A DNA stretch of 43,418 bases from Balneolales bacterium (lineage in GTDB: Bacteria; Bacteroidota; Rhodothermia; Balneolales; Natronogracilivirgulaceae). The notes beneath the pieces were generated by a model. It saw only the letters and a list, made by a program, of their open reading frames with translations, made no database searches and was not told the origin of the DNA. Position numbers and translations under genes: made by a program. The stretch's first letter is position 1, and the number at the start of each line of letters is the position of its first letter. This document shows, in pieces, positions 41,857-43,418 of the stretch. Location: positions 1 through 43,418 of the forward strand of contig SLNO01000039.1 in NCBI GenBank assembly GCA_007132975.1, given 5' to 3'.

Positions 41857-43418
41857 TCACAACTCCTTGATCAGTCCCGAACGGTACGCCTCCATCAGCT
41901 CCTTGAGGTCGTCGATCCGCTTTTGGATCTCTTTGCCGTCGTCGGTGTCACGCACCCGGATCCTTTTTGTGTTCTGCTCCAGGATTTTCGTCGTGGAGTG
42001 GATGTCCTCTTCCGACCGGATCGCCTTTCGCGTTGACTCGAACGGCTGGTGCGCCGACAACAGAAGTCCGAAGGAGTTGAAAATCAGCGTATACCCGGCA
42101 ATCCCGGTTTTTTCCTGGTAGGCCTTGGCAAACCCGCCATCGATCACGATCAGCTTGCCGCCGGCCTTGACCGGGTTCTCCCCTTTTTTCACCTTGACCG
42201 GGACATGGCCGTTGATGATATGGCCCGTTTTCGGATCCAGCCCGAACTCCCTGAGGATCTCCTCGGCCACATCCTTACGGGTCCGGAATTCATAGTAGGG
42301 ATTCATCTTTTCCGTATGGGTTGCCGGATCATCGATGAAGTAGCGCTCGAACGTAGCCATCTTCTCCTTTCCGAACAGCGGTGACTGTGCCCCGCTCCAA
42401 AGATACCACATGGTATCCTGGCCGTGCTGCCTCTTCTCCGCATCATCCCTTGTAAAAAATCCCTGTCGCGCAAGCCGCTCGAGGCGGTCCATGAACTCTT
42501 TGGGACTGTGATTTTTTCCATCGAGATTGAAACGGCTCAGTTTGCCGACAGGCGTCATGGGTATGCAGCCATGATAGAGCAGGTTGTTGTTGTACGTGAG
42601 ATACATGCTCCCTTTGGAAAACAGGAACCGCACATGCTTTTTAAGCCGCTCACTGTTGGTGAAAGACTGGCCGATCCTGTCCATCACCTGCTTTTCATGG
42701 TCCGAGAGTTTGTACGGATCGTCCGGATCGATGGTGGGAAAATGGGTATCGATCAGTGCATGCTCTTTTCCGTCAATGTCGACCATTCCCTTGCTGAAAT
42801 CAATCCTCTCCAGAAGCAGCCGGTCTTCCATCCGGTAATGCGACCGCCTTTTTATGACCTGCCCTTCGAGTTTCAGCTGGATGATGGTGATCGCCTTGTG
42901 CATCCTTGCCATCAGAAGCTTGTCGTTTTCAGTAAGCTCGCTTCCGGTATCCTTGGGACGGAACTGCCTGCAGGGGTCTTCCCCGTATTCATCCACGGCC
43001 AGCGACACCAGTGGCAGCATTGAGATGGCATAGCCGTTCTCGAGCGTCTCCATGTTGGAGTAGCGCAGCGACACGCGGATCACATTGGCCATGCACGCCT
43101 CGCTTCCGGCCGCAGCCCCCATCCACACGATATCGTGATTGCCCCACTGGAAATCCACGGCATGATGCTCCATCAGTGTGTCCATGATGATGTGGGCACC
43201 GGGCCCGCGGTCATACACATCCCCGATTACGTGCAGCCTGGATATGGTCAGGCGCTGAATCAGCCGGGAAAGAGCCACCATGAAGAACCTGGCCCTGCCC
43301 GTCTCGATTATGGACCGGATGATGGTGTCATAATAATCCTGTCTGTCTTTATTCCCCTCCTGCTCATAGAGCAGTGCTTCGATGATATGGTGAAGGTCTT
43401 CGGGCATCATGGTTCTCA
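41857..43418 (-). CDS. fbp: Fructose-1,6-bisphosphatase class III (partial at the right edge)
   Basis: About 520 residues are visible, and the frame stays open to the right edge, so the N-terminal ~150 residues lie outside. Related class III enzymes (Bacillus Fbp) are about 670 aa. The metallophosphatase motifs are clear: 'LHVIGDVYDRGPGAH', 'VDFQWGNHDIVWMGA', and later 'IKRRSHYRMEDRLLLE', 'HGCIPMTPVGK', 'MWYLWSGAQSPLFGKEKMAT', 'GHIINGHVPVK', 'IVIDGGFAKAYQ'. The enzyme removes the 1-phosphate of fructose-1,6-bisphosphate in gluconeogenesis in the cytosol. The Met near 43410 is internal and not the start. Confidence 0.95.
   Translation of the reverse strand, partial: RTMMPEDLHHIIEALLYEQEGNKDRQDYYDTIIRSIIETGRARFFMVALSRLIQRLTISRLHVIGDVYDRGPGAHIIMDTLMEHHAVDFQWGNHDIVWMGAAAGSEACMANVIRVSLRYSNMETLENGYAISMLPLVSLAVDEYGEDPCRQFRPKDTGSELTENDKLLMARMHKAITIIQLKLEGQVIKRRSHYRMEDRLLLERIDFSKGMVDIDGKEHALIDTHFPTIDPDDPYKLSDHEKQVMDRIGQSFTNSERLKKHVRFLFSKGSMYLTYNNNLLYHGCIPMTPVGKLSRFNLDGKNHSPKEFMDRLERLARQGFFTRDDAEKRQHGQDTMWYLWSGAQSPLFGKEKMATFERYFIDDPATHTEKMNPYYEFRTRKDVAEEILREFGLDPKTGHIINGHVPVKVKKGENPVKAGGKLIVIDGGFAKAYQEKTGIAGYTLIFNSFGLLLSAHQPFESTRKAIRSEEDIHSTTKILEQNTKRIRVRDTDDGKEIQKRIDDLKELMEAYRSGLIKEL

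Overview
The window looks like a chromosomal stretch of a moderately GC-rich, Gram-negative bacterium of the Bacteroidota/Balneolota/Rhodothermota group. The main evidence is two very large secreted proteins ending in the type IX secretion (T9SS) type A sorting domain, with the typical 'QNYPNPFN' start and 'ASGVYxYRI' motif. Several lipoproteins, a two-component-regulator-type propeller, M6 and C39-like peptidases, and mixed use of Shine-Dalgarno (SD) sites (many genes have none) fit the same picture. The phylum is inferred from family content; no rRNA or tRNA gene was seen.

Layout. Positions 1-6662 hold a truncated propeller protein, a DUF2911 protein, and a 1715-aa secreted protein (TolB-like propeller, C39-like cysteine peptidase, duplicated beta-helix, T9SS tail). 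Positions 7064-8880 hold an ADP-ribosylglycohydrolase facing a pair of four-helix membrane proteins. Positions 9120-13417 hold a TPR protein, a methyltransferase overlapping an OsmC-like gene, a divergent ECF sigma factor, and a convergent DUF4242 gene. Positions 13704-20866 are all on the plus strand: lipoprotein, M6 metalloprotease with T9SS tail, BON-like/SH3/NlpC cell-wall hydrolase, lipoprotein, PAP2 phosphatase. A membrane-anchored serine hydrolase (21019-23067) converges on a three-gene minus-strand unit ending in an RsbU-type phosphatase.

Positions 25588-26858 hold a YpsA-like nucleotide-binding protein and a HigB/HigA toxin-antitoxin pair. Positions 26882-30789 hold a membrane spermidine-synthase-like protein translationally coupled to a PflX-like radical SAM protein. 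A second RsbU-type phosphatase with a 7TM sensor follows, then a VapB/VapC pair with a clear palindromic operator, a quinone oxidoreductase, a 53-aa Pmp3-type protein, a META lipoprotein, an amidohydrolase, an alpha/beta-hydrolase lipoprotein, an MhqO-like dioxygenase next to an FMN reductase, a double-cupin lipoprotein, and a class III fructose-1,6-bisphosphatase running off the right edge.

Working together. Secreted proteolysis and envelope functions dominate (C39, M6, NlpC/P60, PAP2, serine hydrolase, lipoproteins). A redox/quinone stress theme runs through OsmC, quinone oxidoreductase, dioxygenase and FMN reductase. Signalling is represented by the ECF sigma factor and two PP2C/SpoIIE phosphatases. 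The most unusual feature is a set of four tandem DNA arrays with periods of 9, 18, 27 and 42 bp. All periods are multiples of three, and each array sits across the beginning or end of a gene. Two of them repeat a gene's own stop codon, one repeats ATG codons just before a probable start, and one lengthens the N-terminus of the radical SAM protein. Low-complexity Ala/Gly/Ser/Thr/Pro inserts in several enzymes suggest the same tendency inside genes.
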